Positions 1 through 7,644 of a stretch of 64,000 nt of DNA are shown here, one piece after another (within the stretch, counting starts at the first letter, position 1; each line of letters starts with the position of its first letter). The stretch spans positions 1 through 64,000 of the forward strand of contig JBGPOS010000013.1 of NCBI GenBank assembly GCA_041488155.1, given 5' to 3'. A program made the translations under genes and the position numbers. The notes under the pieces were generated by a model. The model saw only the letters and a program-made list of their open reading frames with translations. It did not search any database and was not told where the DNA came from. The stretch is from JBGPOS01 sp041488155. GTDB taxonomy: Bacteria > Chloroflexota > Dehalococcoidia > Tepidiformales > Tepidiformaceae.

Positions 1-2
1 CG

Positions 3-19
3 AATGGGCGAATGGGCGC
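3..19. repeat. G-rich octamer repeat, short copy
   Basis: Two copies of a GGGCGAAT-like unit. Longer arrays of the same 8-bp family (alternating GGGCGACG and GGGCGAGT units) lie at 641-678, 1044-1081, 5498-5549, 19306-19345 and 33973-34008, all in or next to intergenic DNA. Confidence 0.6.
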
Positions 20-31
20 GGCGCAGGTCCT

Positions 32-60
32 GGTAGCCGCGGCCGCCCCGGGCCGCTGCA
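32..60. repeat. GGTAGCC hairpin element, copy 1
   Basis: A 29-bp unit that begins GGTAGCCGCGGCC and ends GGGCCGCTGCA. Its core is an inverted repeat, GCGGCC then GGCCGC, around a 5-6 nt loop. The same unit recurs in about a dozen gaps of the window, always in this orientation. Confidence 0.85.
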
Positions 61-111
61 TGGCTCCCGCCTTCGCACCCTCGGGGAACGCCTTCCTTCC
101 GGCGTCGGCGC

Positions 112-185
112 ACTCCGATACTCCCACACTCCGACACTCCGACACTCCGATACTCCCACACTCCGACCCTCCGACACTCCGATAC
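112..185. repeat. Octamer array (CCGATACT/CCGACACT), single arm
   Basis: About nine tandem 8-bp units of the type CCGACACT, CCGATACT and CCCACACT. This is one orientation only; other sites in the window carry both orientations as a hairpin. It ends about 35 bp before the DUF5655 gene. Confidence 0.85.
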
Positions 186-221
186 GGTGCGGGGTGATGG
201 GCTGGGCGGTAGCATCGCCCG

Positions 222-632
222 ATGGACTGGACTTGCCCGGCATGTGGACGCGAGTTTGGCAAGCGCCAATCGCACGTCTGCGCGCCAGCCCTCTCCGCCG
301 ACGCCTACTTTGGCGCCCGGCCGCCGGTCGAACGCGCAATCTTCGAGGCGGTCCGCGAACACCTTGAGGGTCTCGGGCCGGTGATCGTCGAACCGGTGGG
401 CGTCGGCATCCTGTTCAAGCGCCGACGCACGTTCGTCGAGCTGCGACCGAAGACGCGCTGGGTCGCCCTCAGCTTCGGGCTCAACTACCGGCGCGAACAC
501 CCGCGCATCACCAGCACGGTCAGGACCCCGACGGGCCGCACCTACCACGGCATCCGCGTCACGTCGCCCGTGGACATCGATGCCGAGGTGCGCCAGTGGC
601 TAACCGAGTCCTACGTGGAGTTCGCCGGGTAG
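222..632 (+). CDS. DUF5655 domain protein with N-terminal zinc finger
   Basis: A 136-residue protein. Residues 5-20 carry a probable zinc site, CPACGREF followed by a His and a final Cys. The rest (about 25-136) resembles DUF5655, a small family also found fused to other domains and of unknown biochemical role; the central strand region reads FVELRPKTRWVALSFGL. The ATG was chosen because it includes the Cys pair. It is monocistronic, with a repeat array on each side. Family assignment is good; function is unknown. Confidence 0.7.
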   Translation: MDWTCPACGREFGKRQSHVCAPALSADAYFGARPPVERAIFEAVREHLEGLGPVIVEPVGVGILFKRRRTFVELRPKTRWVALSFGLNYRREHPRITSTVRTPTGRTYHGIRVTSPVDIDAEVRQWLTESYVEFAG

Positions 633-640
633 CCGCTCTG

Positions 641-678
641 CGAATGGGCGAGTCGGCGAATGGGCGAGCGGGCGACGG
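641..678. repeat. G-rich octamer array
   Basis: Imperfect tandem GGGCGAGT/GGGCGAAT units immediately after the DUF5655 stop codon, before the convergent pilin gene. Same family as the array at 5498-5549. Confidence 0.6.
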
Positions 679-720
679 GCATCGCCGCTCGCGATGCCCA
701 GTCAGGCGGTGGCCTGGATC

Positions 721-906
721 CTACAGGGCGGCGTTAATCGCCCCGAGCTTGGTGTTGATGCTCGTCCCCATCGTCGTCAGCGCCGTGATGCACACGACCG
801 CGATCAGGGCGAGGATCAGGCCGTACTCGGCCAGCCCCTGCCCTTCCTCTTCCCGCGACTTCAGGGCCACGTAACCCCTCAACATCAGGTCCTGCATTCT
901 CTTCAT
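721..906 (-). CDS. flp: Flp/Fap-type pilin
   Basis: A 61-residue prepilin of the Flp (type IVb) class, the structural subunit of tight-adherence pili. A basic leader ends EEEG and is followed by QGLAEYG, giving the expected prepilin peptidase site after Gly22 with Glu at +5 and Tyr at +6. One hydrophobic helix follows (about 29-50). A strong GGAGG lies 6 nt before the ATG. No tad assembly genes or prepilin peptidase are adjacent, so the secretion machinery must be encoded elsewhere. Confidence 0.9.
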   Translation of the reverse strand: MKRMQDLMLRGYVALKSREEEGQGLAEYGLILALIAVVCITALTTMGTSINTKLGAINAAL

Positions 907-1181
907 CTCGTTCCTCCTGCCTGGTGCTCGCTTCGATGAGTCGAAGCGGCAATGACTGATCTCTACCAGCGATTGTCGGAAATGCAGTGCCGAACTGACG
1001 AGAGTACGTTTGGTGACAGAAGCGTGGACGGCCTACCGCGAGGGCGACGAGGCGAGTGGGCGACGGGGCGACGGGCGCGGCGTTTGCGGCAGCGCGAGCA
1101 ACTCTACGAGCCGATGGTTAGAACCAGGTCCGAAGCACCCCGGGACTGTCCGGGCCGCCTGGGCGAAGGACGCCCTCGCGG
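907..1181. other. Intergenic region with G-rich octamer array (1044-1081)
   Basis: About 275 bp upstream of the pilin gene. It contains an array of GGGCGACG/GGGCGAGT units near 1044-1081. I found no ORF with plausible codon use and a ribosome-binding site on either strand. Confidence 0.5.
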
Positions 1182-1496
1182 CTACCCCGCGTTGAACGTC
1201 TCGTACACCTCGATGCTCCCGCCCGCCGCCAGGATGGGGCACCCCTTGGCCATGGTTGCCGCCTCATCTAGGGTGTTCGCCTTCAGCACCGAGTAGCCGC
1301 TCAGGCCGGAGGCCGCCCCGTCCCGGACAGCGCCATTCGAGGCGATCGACTTCGAAGGCCCGCACGGATTGCCGCCGTCCACCACCGCTGCCCCCATGCC
1401 CCCGAACCAGGCCCCCCATGCCGCCATCTGCTTCTGCTGCGCCTCGGCCGTCGCCGCCATGCTCCCGCCCTTGTAGACCACCAGGTAGTTCGCCAT
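1182..1496 (-). CDS. YCII/DGPF-family protein
   Basis: A 104-residue protein of the YCII-related/DGPF fold (ferredoxin-like alpha-beta). It opens MANYLVVYKGG and closes with CPILAAGGSIEVYETF, typical of the family's last strand. Members are often linked to ECF sigma factors, but none is adjacent here. The biochemical role is unknown. It follows the prs gene on the same strand after about 120 bp. Confidence 0.8.
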   Translation of the reverse strand: MANYLVVYKGGSMAATAEAQQKQMAAWGAWFGGMGAAVVDGGNPCGPSKSIASNGAVRDGAASGLSGYSVLKANTLDEAATMAKGCPILAAGGSIEVYETFNAG

Positions 1497-1614
1497 CCTC
1501 TTGCTCCGTTCGATTCTTGGCTCGTGTCAGGGCGATTCCCGCGCCGCGGTTCCGTGGCGCGGTGTCGGATTCCCCGCTCCGGCCGGCCGAGTATACCCTC
1601 AACCTCAGTTCGAA

Positions 1615-2568
1615 TCAGACGAAGAGCGCGCCCACCGACTGGCCCGAATGGATGCGCCCTATCGCGTCGCCGAACTGCGCCGCTACCGGGATGATCGTCA
1701 TGTTCGGCAGGCGCTTGGCCTCCGGCACCGGCACCGAATCCGTGACCACGATTTCGCGGACGTTCGCTTCCGTCAGTCGCTGGATGGCCGGCCCGCTCAG
1801 GACCGCGTGGTACCCCGCGATGATGACTTCGCCGCAGCCGGTGGCGCGGAGGACGCGGACCGCCTCGACCATCGTGCCTGCGGTGTCTATCTCGTCGTCG
1901 AGCAGAAGGACGTTCCGGCCCTCCACTTCGCCGATGACGTTCATCGCCTCCGTCCGGCCGCTGTTGCCGATCCGCCGCTTCTCGATGATCGCCAGGGGTG
2001 TGCCCAGCCGGGCGGCCATGTCTCGGGCGCGCTTTTCATCGCCCACGTCGGTAGCTACCACCGTGTAGTTGTCCAGCCGTTCGCCGTGGAAGTGGGCGCT
2101 CACCGGGTAGAGGGCGTTCAGCTCGTCGACCGGGACGTTGAAGAAGCCCTGGATCTGCCCGGCATGGAGGTTCATCGTGAGGATCCGTTCGGCGCCCGCC
2201 GTCTCGAGGAGGTTGGCGATGAGGCGCGCGGTGATCGGCACGCGGGGCTGGTCCTTCTTGTCGCTGCGGCCGTAGGCGAAGTAGGGGATGACGGCGGTGA
2301 GGCGCCCGGCCGAAGCCCGCCGGGCCGCGTCGAGCATCACCAGCAGCTCCATGATCGACGTGTTCACCGGGCTGCTGAATGGCTGCACCAGGTACACGTC
2401 GCGCTGCCGGATGTTCTCCTGGTACTGGACGAAGATGTTTTCGTTGCTGAACTCAAAGACGTCGACTTTGCCCAGTGATCGGCCGAGGCGCGCGCACATC
2501 GCCTGGGCGAGTTCTGGATGGGCGCGGCCGGAGAAGATGGCCAGGTCGCTGTACACGAAAGTGGTCAC
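1615..2568 (-). CDS. prs: Ribose-phosphate pyrophosphokinase
   Basis: Makes PRPP from ribose 5-phosphate and ATP for nucleotide, His and Trp synthesis. The GTG at 2568 gives 317 residues, the usual length, and begins TTFVYSDLAIFSG as in the family; a longer frame to 2748 would add 60 atypical residues. Visible motifs are IPYFAYGRSDKKD (ATP/flexible loop region), MNLHAGQIQGFF, and the PRPP loop LLLDDEIDTAGTM. The preceding gene on this strand is fic, about 235 bp upstream. Confidence 0.95.
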   Translation of the reverse strand: MTTFVYSDLAIFSGRAHPELAQAMCARLGRSLGKVDVFEFSNENIFVQYQENIRQRDVYLVQPFSSPVNTSIMELLVMLDAARRASAGRLTAVIPYFAYGRSDKKDQPRVPITARLIANLLETAGAERILTMNLHAGQIQGFFNVPVDELNALYPVSAHFHGERLDNYTVVATDVGDEKRARDMAARLGTPLAIIEKRRIGNSGRTEAMNVIGEVEGRNVLLLDDEIDTAGTMVEAVRVLRATGCGEVIIAGYHAVLSGPAIQRLTEANVREIVVTDSVPVPEAKRLPNMTIIPVAAQFGDAIGRIHSGQSVGALFV

Positions 2569-2663
2569 TCCCAGGGGGCTGTGCGAGGGCGAAAGGGGCC
2601 GGGATCCCGGCAAGCCGAAGATAGCACGGGCCGCCCAGACGGGGAATGGATAGGGCGAGTGAG

Positions 2664-2734
2664 CAGATTTCAGTCCTTGAAGCGACAGATGGACAGATTT
2701 CAGTTTCAACCCTGCTTTTGAAACGAAAGCGGGG
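2664..2734 (-). terminator. Possible hairpin between fic and prs
   Basis: Downstream of fic on the minus strand, CCCGCTTT and AAAGCAGGG can pair with one bulged A, around 2707-2734. An 11-bp direct repeat, CAGATTTCAGT, occurs at 2664-2674 and 2694-2704. There is no clear T-run, so terminator function is only a possibility. Confidence 0.3.
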
Positions 2735-2803
2735 CCGGAGATTTTCATGGGCAGCAGTCCTCAGGGTCTTGAAACAAGGTCACGCCCTTCGGACCTGCCC
2801 AGT

Positions 2804-3970
2804 TCAGTCCCGCGAGTCGAGCAACAACACCAGTTCTTCGGCGACGTAAACCCTGCCCCAATCACGCTTCGCCAGGTTGGTGAGTATGCCAACTCGCTCC
2901 AACGACTTGATCGCGTTGTATGCAGTCTGGGTTGCGACCTCGAGGTGGCGCTCAGCGGACTTCGCGTCCACGGCCACGAACTGATGAACGAGGTCCGCGA
3001 GCCGGTGGGCATTGAGGGTTGCATGCGCGGCATTGAGCCTGCTGTGCCACTCTGCACCGAGGGCCACGATTTTGTGTGCGAGGTCAGAGCCAGCTTTAGC
3101 CTGCGCGAACACGGCTTCAAGGAAGAGGCGCAGCCACCCCAGCCAGTCGCCTCGAGCGCTAACGCCGAAAAGGCGGTCGTAGTATTGATCCCGCCGTCGT
3201 TCGAAGTAGGGGCTCAAGTAGAGAAGGGGGTGTGCGAGCCGGCGCCGGTGAGCCAGGAGAAGCGGAATGAGTACTCGGCCCACACGACCGTTGCCATCCA
3301 GAAACGGGTGGATGGCTTCGAATTGGTAGTGCATCCACGCTGCCTCTACCAGCACAGGAGTGTTCGGGTGCGTGTCGGACAGGTACGTGAGCAGGTGGTC
3401 CAGCGCCCCGTGCATTTCGTCCGGCGGAGGGGGGACAAAGTGGGCCTCCGCCAATTCGGCACTGGTGCCGATGTGGTTCTGCATCGTCCGAAACTCCCCC
3501 GGAGTCGAGAACGCCTCGCCGCGAGCCCCGGTAAGAAGATGACGATGCACGCTCTGGACAAGCTCGCGCGATATGCCGCCGTCGTCTACGTGACGCAGTC
3601 CGTAGTCGAGCGCCTGCACGTAATTCGCGACCTCCCGGACATCAGTGCCAGGCAACCCCTGAGCGACCGCCTCGTACGCTACAAGGTCCAGGAAGGATGC
3701 CCTGGTACCTTCTATACGCGAACTCAGCACCGCCTCACGGCGCATGTACGGTCTTACGAGCAGATCGGGGTTGGGCAGAAACTGGCCGATCCCATCGAGG
3801 CGTCCGAGCGCGTGGTTGGCTTCGGCGAGCAGATTGGCGACCGCTGCAATGGCCGACCCTTCCCCGGCGGGCGGGAGTTGATCGGGCAGGAAGCTCCAGT
3901 AGCTCTCTCCGCCCGGAGAGCTTCTCTGGACCAGCCGGCCGGCGGGGTTCGCGAAATCCGAGGGATTCAT
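2804..3970 (-). CDS. Fic family protein with inhibitory motif and C-terminal winged helix
   Basis: A 388-residue Fic protein, the family that AMPylates (or otherwise modifies) target hydroxyls. The core motif HPFLDGNGRVGR starts at His221. The N-terminal inhibitory motif SxxxEG is present as Ser83 to Gly88, so this is a class II self-inhibited Fic. Residues 1-100 match the usual Fic_N region. The last 70 residues look like a winged helix (AERHLEVATQTAYNAIKSLE). Palindromes lie 8-37 bp upstream, consistent with autoregulation. No separate antitoxin is present or needed. G+C is lower than in most neighbours. Confidence 0.9.
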   Translation of the reverse strand: MNPSDFANPAGRLVQRSSPGGESYWSFLPDQLPPAGEGSAIAAVANLLAEANHALGRLDGIGQFLPNPDLLVRPYMRREAVLSSRIEGTRASFLDLVAYEAVAQGLPGTDVREVANYVQALDYGLRHVDDGGISRELVQSVHRHLLTGARGEAFSTPGEFRTMQNHIGTSAELAEAHFVPPPPDEMHGALDHLLTYLSDTHPNTPVLVEAAWMHYQFEAIHPFLDGNGRVGRVLIPLLLAHRRRLAHPLLYLSPYFERRRDQYYDRLFGVSARGDWLGWLRLFLEAVFAQAKAGSDLAHKIVALGAEWHSRLNAAHATLNAHRLADLVHQFVAVDAKSAERHLEVATQTAYNAIKSLERVGILTNLAKRDWGRVYVAEELVLLLDSRD

Positions 3971-3977
3971 GCGGGCA

Positions 3978-4007
3978 TTTTCTAATTCCTATCTCTATAT
4001 TAGAAAA
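3978..4007. promoter_or_regulatory. Palindromic operator-like site 1 upstream of fic
   Basis: A perfect inverted repeat, TTTTCTAAT (3978-3986) and ATTAGAAAA (3999-4007), with 12 bp between arms, starting 8 bp upstream of the fic ATG. The location fits a repressor site overlapping the fic promoter. Confidence 0.6.
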
Positions 4008-4070
4008 GGTCGCTCACCCTGTCCACGCGCCTGGAAAAGAATAAGCCGATGAGCAATTTCTCGGGCGGCG

Positions 4071-4102
4071 CTTTTCTAGTTCGCCTGCCTGTTCTAGAAA
4101 AG
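4071..4102. promoter_or_regulatory. Palindromic operator-like site 2 between fic and the MBL gene
   Basis: Inverted repeat CTTTTCTAG (4071-4079) and CTAGAAAAG (4094-4102), 14 bp between arms. Related half-sites TGGAAAAGA (near 4032) and TTAGAAAT (near 4126) lie in the same divergent gap. Confidence 0.55.
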
Positions 4103-4202
4103 ATGCCGTCGCCTTTCCACCCTCTTAGAAATCTCGCAGTGGCCTTCGTGCCTGGCCCTCCGCCGGGGCGATACACTGCCCGCGATCCAGGAGGGACCCC
4201 CT

Positions 4203-5489
4203 ATGCCCACCGTCCGCGAAGTCGCCGAGAGGCTCTGGACCGGCGACGCCGACTTCGTCACCGAGCACCACCCCCTCGCCATGCGCTTCCCCGAAGGCGA
4301 AGAGCTCGCCGAAGGAGTCCTCTTCTATAAAGGGTTAGCCAGCGCCAACACCCTCGACACCGGCGACGGTCTTGTGATGCTCGATACCGGCGCCGTGAAC
4401 GACGCGCGCCCACTGCACGAGGCCGTCCGCCGCTGGCGCCCCGACGCACCGCTCGCCGCCGCCGTCTATTCGCACCACCACGTCGACCACGTGTTCGGCG
4501 TCGGCCCCTTCGACCATGATGCCGAAGAGCGTCGCTGGCCGCGCCCCGTCGTTTACGCCCACTCCCTCGTCCGCCCGGCCTTCGACCGCTACCGCAAGAC
4601 GATCGGCTGGAATACCGCGATCAACATCCGCCAGTTCGCCTTCCCTCCCGACCGCTTCCGCTGGCAGGAGAATTATCGCTATCCCGACGTCGAATACGAC
4701 GAGCGCCTGACCATGCGCCATGGCGACCTCACCTTCGAGCTCCACCACGCCCGCGGCGAGACCGACGACGCGACCTGGACGTGGGTGCCCGAGCGCAAGC
4801 TCCTCGCCCCCGGCGACTGCTTTATCTGGGCCGCCCCGAACGCGGGCAACCCCCAGAAGGTGCAGCGCTACGTCGGCGAATGGGCGGCCGCCCTGCGCAC
4901 GATGGCCGGGCTCGGCGCCGAGCTGATGATCCCCGGCCACGGTCTGCCGATCTTCGGCGCCGGCCGGATCCACACCGCCCTCACCGACACGGCGGACCTC
5001 CTCGATTCGCTCGAAGGCCAGGTGCTGGCGCTCATGAACGCCGGCGCCACCCTCGACCGCATCCTCAACGAAGTCACCATTCCTGGCGACCTGCTGGCGA
5101 AGCCCTACCTCCGGCCCGTCTACGACCACCCCCAGTTCATCCTGCACAACGTCTGGCGACTCTACGGCGGCTGGTGGGAAGGGGAGTTCGACAACCTCCT
5201 CCCCGCTCCCCGCGCCGAGCAGGCCCGCGCCTGGGTCGAACTCTCCGGCGGCCTCGAACGCGTCCTCGAACGTGCCGCCGTCCTCCAGGCCGAAGGGAAC
5301 CTGCGCCTCGCCTGCCACCTGGTCGAATTCGCGGTCCTCGCCGAACCCGGCTCCGCGTCTGCCCACGCCCTGCGCAGCGAAATCTACGCAGCGCGCTCGA
5401 AGCTCGAGGTCTCATCCATGTCGCGCAACATCTTCAACCACGCCGCCCTCGCCAGCGCCCAGGGAAAGCGCGACCTGGCCGGTTCTTAG
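4203..5489 (+). CDS. MBL-fold hydrolase with alkylsulfatase-type dimerisation domain
   Basis: A 428-residue metallo-beta-lactamase-fold enzyme resembling the alkyl/aryl-sulfatase BDS1 group. The metal motif HHHVDH lies at 91-96, followed by RGETDD and a PGHG loop. The C-terminal part (about 290-428) contains the AKPYLRPVYDHPQF type segment and helices of the sulfatase dimerisation domain. AGGAGGG precedes the ATG. No signal peptide, so probably cytosolic. The substrate is not evident; a sulfate ester is possible but not shown. Confidence 0.8.
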   Translation: MPTVREVAERLWTGDADFVTEHHPLAMRFPEGEELAEGVLFYKGLASANTLDTGDGLVMLDTGAVNDARPLHEAVRRWRPDAPLAAAVYSHHHVDHVFGVGPFDHDAEERRWPRPVVYAHSLVRPAFDRYRKTIGWNTAINIRQFAFPPDRFRWQENYRYPDVEYDERLTMRHGDLTFELHHARGETDDATWTWVPERKLLAPGDCFIWAAPNAGNPQKVQRYVGEWAAALRTMAGLGAELMIPGHGLPIFGAGRIHTALTDTADLLDSLEGQVLALMNAGATLDRILNEVTIPGDLLAKPYLRPVYDHPQFILHNVWRLYGGWWEGEFDNLLPAPRAEQARAWVELSGGLERVLERAAVLQAEGNLRLACHLVEFAVLAEPGSASAHALRSEIYAARSKLEVSSMSRNIFNHAALASAQGKRDLAGS

Positions 5490-5497
5490 CGAAACAG

Positions 5498-5604
5498 CGA
5501 GTGGGCGACGGGGCGAGTGGGCGACGGGGCGACGGGGCGACGGGGCGAGCTTCGCGGCCGGAGTAAATCACCCCGATACGCCGTTACTCCGATACGCCGA
5601 TACC
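5498..5604. repeat. G-rich octamer array joined to a CCGATACN octamer array
   Basis: Positions 5498-5549 are alternating GGGCGACG/GGGCGAGT units. Positions 5571-5604 are CCGATACG, CCGTTACT and CCGATACC units. The second array runs into the convergent hydrolase gene: its last residues and TAA stop (5584-5586) are encoded inside the array. Confidence 0.85.
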
Positions 5605-6417
5605 GACGCGCAGCTGGCGCTGGAGCGTCGCGGCGGTCACCACACCGTGTTCGAGGAAGTCCGCCAGGACTTCGCTGAAGGCCTCGGCGATCTCGTAGGG
5701 CAGGCCGTGGCTGACCCGGCTGAAGACGTGAAGCGTCGCGTTCGGCAACCGCTGGAAGTCCTTGAGATTCGAAGCTAGGAGGAAGTCCGCGGCGCCCGCC
5801 ATCACTAGCGTCGGAGTCTGGATCTCGGCGAGGCGGTCGCCAAGGTCGATCGACTCCATCGAACGCCACGAACCCTCGTAGTGGCCGTCCGAGACGGAGA
5901 AGTTACGCTCGATCTCGCGGATCATGTCGTCCCGTGAACGTTCGCGCGCCGTAAGGGCGACCTGCTCCCGGAGCGACTCCTCGACCGCGTGCCGCTGCCG
6001 AAGATCGAGTCCGTGGGCCCGCCTCTCGGCCACGCCGGGGAACTTGATCCCGTCGGCCGGCGCGGGGGCAACGAGGACAAGTCGCTCCAGGCGTTCGGGG
6101 TAAGAGATCCCGAGCTGCATCCCGATCAGGCCGCCCATCGAATGCCCGACGTACGTGAAACGCCCAAGCCCGAGGTGGTCGGCCATCCCGATGACGTCTG
6201 CGGCGTACTGCTCGATCGTGTAGCCATCCACGGCGTGCTCGCTGTCGCCCGCGCCTCGCGCGTCCATCACGATGCACCGGTAGCGCCCCGCCAGACGAGG
6301 CACCACCCCGTCCCACTGATCGTGGAACCCCGTGTATCCGTGCTGGAACAGGACGGGCTCGCCCTGCCCCCTCTGGTCGTAGAACAGCCGCACCCCGTTG
6401 ATGACTGCCGTAGGCAT
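5584..6417 (-). CDS. Alpha/beta hydrolase
   Basis: A 277-residue alpha/beta-hydrolase-fold enzyme. Oxyanion region HGYTG, nucleophile elbow GHSMGG (Ser93) and a late SHGLPYE His are visible. It resembles the haloalkane/ester hydrolase (MhpC) group; the substrate cannot be told. The final residues GIGVSE and the stop come from the octamer array at 5571-5604, so the true core ends a little earlier. Confidence 0.85.
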   Translation of the reverse strand: MPTAVINGVRLFYDQRGQGEPVLFQHGYTGFHDQWDGVVPRLAGRYRCIVMDARGAGDSEHAVDGYTIEQYAADVIGMADHLGLGRFTYVGHSMGGLIGMQLGISYPERLERLVLVAPAPADGIKFPGVAERRAHGLDLRQRHAVEESLREQVALTARERSRDDMIREIERNFSVSDGHYEGSWRSMESIDLGDRLAEIQTPTLVMAGAADFLLASNLKDFQRLPNATLHVFSRVSHGLPYEIAEAFSEVLADFLEHGVVTAATLQRQLRVGIGVSE

Positions 6418-6457
6418 AGAGGCCCCCGAGTGAGTGGTGCGGCGATTGTACAGGCAT

Positions 6458-6644
6458 GGTAGCCGCGGCCGTCTCTGGCCGCTGCATCGCTTCCGCCGTC
6501 ACCCTTTGGGAACACCGCCGGCCCAAGCTGGGCCCCGGTAGCCGCGGCCGTCTCTGGCCGCTGCATCGCTTGCACCGTCACCCTTTGGGAACACCGCCGG
6601 CCCAAGCTGGGCCCCGGTAGCCGCGGCCGCCCCGGGCCGCTGCA
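6458..6644. repeat. Three tandem 79-bp units built on the GGTAGCC hairpin element
   Basis: GGTAGCC elements start at 6458, 6537 and 6616, exactly 79 bp apart. The first two have loop GTCTCT, the third GCCCC. The spacer between elements is almost identical and includes ACCCTTTGGGAACACC and CGGCCCAAGCTGGGCC; the latter is palindromic. This is a true tandem duplication of element plus flank. Confidence 0.9.
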
Positions 6645-6668
6645 TGGGCTCGAACGCTACCCTTCGGG

Positions 6669-6724
6669 CCAACAGCCAACAGCCAACAGCCAACAGCCAA
6701 CAGCCAACAGCCAACAGCCAACAG
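6669..6724. repeat. CCAACAG heptamer array, eight copies
   Basis: Eight perfect tandem copies of the 7-bp unit CCAACAG, between the 79-bp repeats and the crotonase gene. Perfect short tandem repeats of this kind are prone to copy-number change. Confidence 0.95.
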
Positions 6725-6767
6725 CCATCGGCCCTACAATCCTGCCCACTACCCCATGGAGTGACCC

Positions 6768-7544
6768 ATGACTGTGAAGTTCGACATCGACGGCGAAGTC
6801 GCCATCGTGACCATCGACCGGCCCGAGGTGCGAAACGCCGTCAACCGCGCGACCGCAAACGCCCTTGCCGAGGCCTTCCGCCGCTTCGATGCCGACGCCA
6901 CGCTCTCCGTGGCCATCCTCACCGGCGCCGAAGGCTACTTCTGCGCCGGCGCCGACCTCAAGGCCGTCGCCGAGCCGGGAGCCCAATCGCAGAGCACCCG
7001 CGTCACCGAAGAAGGCGATGGGCCCCTTGGCTGCACGCGCATGCTCCTTTCCAAGCCGGTGATAGCGGCCGTCGAAGGGTTCGCGGTCGCCGGCGGACTC
7101 GAACTGGCCCTCTGGTGCGACATGCGCGCCGCCGCTCGCGACGCCGTCTTCGGTGTCTACTGCCGCCGCTGGGGCGTCCCCCTCGTCGACGGCGGGACGA
7201 TCCGCCTCCCCCGCCTCATCGGCCACAGCAACGCCATGGACATGATCCTCACCGGACGTGGCGTCTCGGGCGACGAAGCCGTCCGGATGGGCTTGGCCAA
7301 CCGCCTGACCGAACCCGGCCAGGCCCTCGAAGAAGCTCTCGCCCTCGCCCGCCAGCTCGCCCGCTTCCCCAAGCGGTGTCTCCGCTCCGACCGCATGTCG
7401 GCCTACGAGCAATGGGCCATGCCCCTCGGCGACGCGTTGAAGAACGAGTACCGCCGCGGCTGGGCGACGATCGACTCGGGCGAGACCCGCGAAGGCGCGC
7501 GCCGCTTCGCCGCCGGCGAAGGCCGCCACGGGTCGTTCGCGTAG
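6768..7544 (+). CDS. Enoyl-CoA hydratase/isomerase family protein
   Basis: A 258-residue crotonase-fold protein. It starts MTVKFDIDGEVAIVTIDRPE and contains the first oxyanion segment CAGADLKAV and the second, FAVAGGLELALWCD. The typical catalytic Glu of hydratases is not obvious at the second site (WGVPLVDGG follows), so the reaction on the acyl-CoA is uncertain. GGAG precedes the ATG. It starts 43 bp after the CCAACAG array, so array length could affect expression. Confidence 0.9.
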   Translation: MTVKFDIDGEVAIVTIDRPEVRNAVNRATANALAEAFRRFDADATLSVAILTGAEGYFCAGADLKAVAEPGAQSQSTRVTEEGDGPLGCTRMLLSKPVIAAVEGFAVAGGLELALWCDMRAAARDAVFGVYCRRWGVPLVDGGTIRLPRLIGHSNAMDMILTGRGVSGDEAVRMGLANRLTEPGQALEEALALARQLARFPKRCLRSDRMSAYEQWAMPLGDALKNEYRRGWATIDSGETREGARRFAAGEGRHGSFA

Positions 7545-7644
7545 GATTGGTCTTGAGGGCATCACTCGAAGTCGGCAGGGAGAGACCCGGGCGTTGTCGT
7601 CCAAAGTTCGCAGTTGGGCGCGGCGACCCTTCTGTTGGGAAAGA

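Noticed and set aside
112..185. Possible CRISPR array
   Set aside because: The period is 8 bp with no unique spacers, and no cas gene is present.
2693..2722. CRISPR-like GTTTCAA...TTGAAAC sequence
   Set aside because: It occurs once; there is no regular repeat-spacer series.
2569..2748. 60-codon N-terminal extension of prs
   Set aside because: The added residues do not match PRPP synthetases, and the GTG at 2568 gives the standard length.
6418..6767. Small ORFs with peptide repeats over the 79-bp tandem units
   Set aside because: They arise only from the repeat and have no ribosome-binding site.
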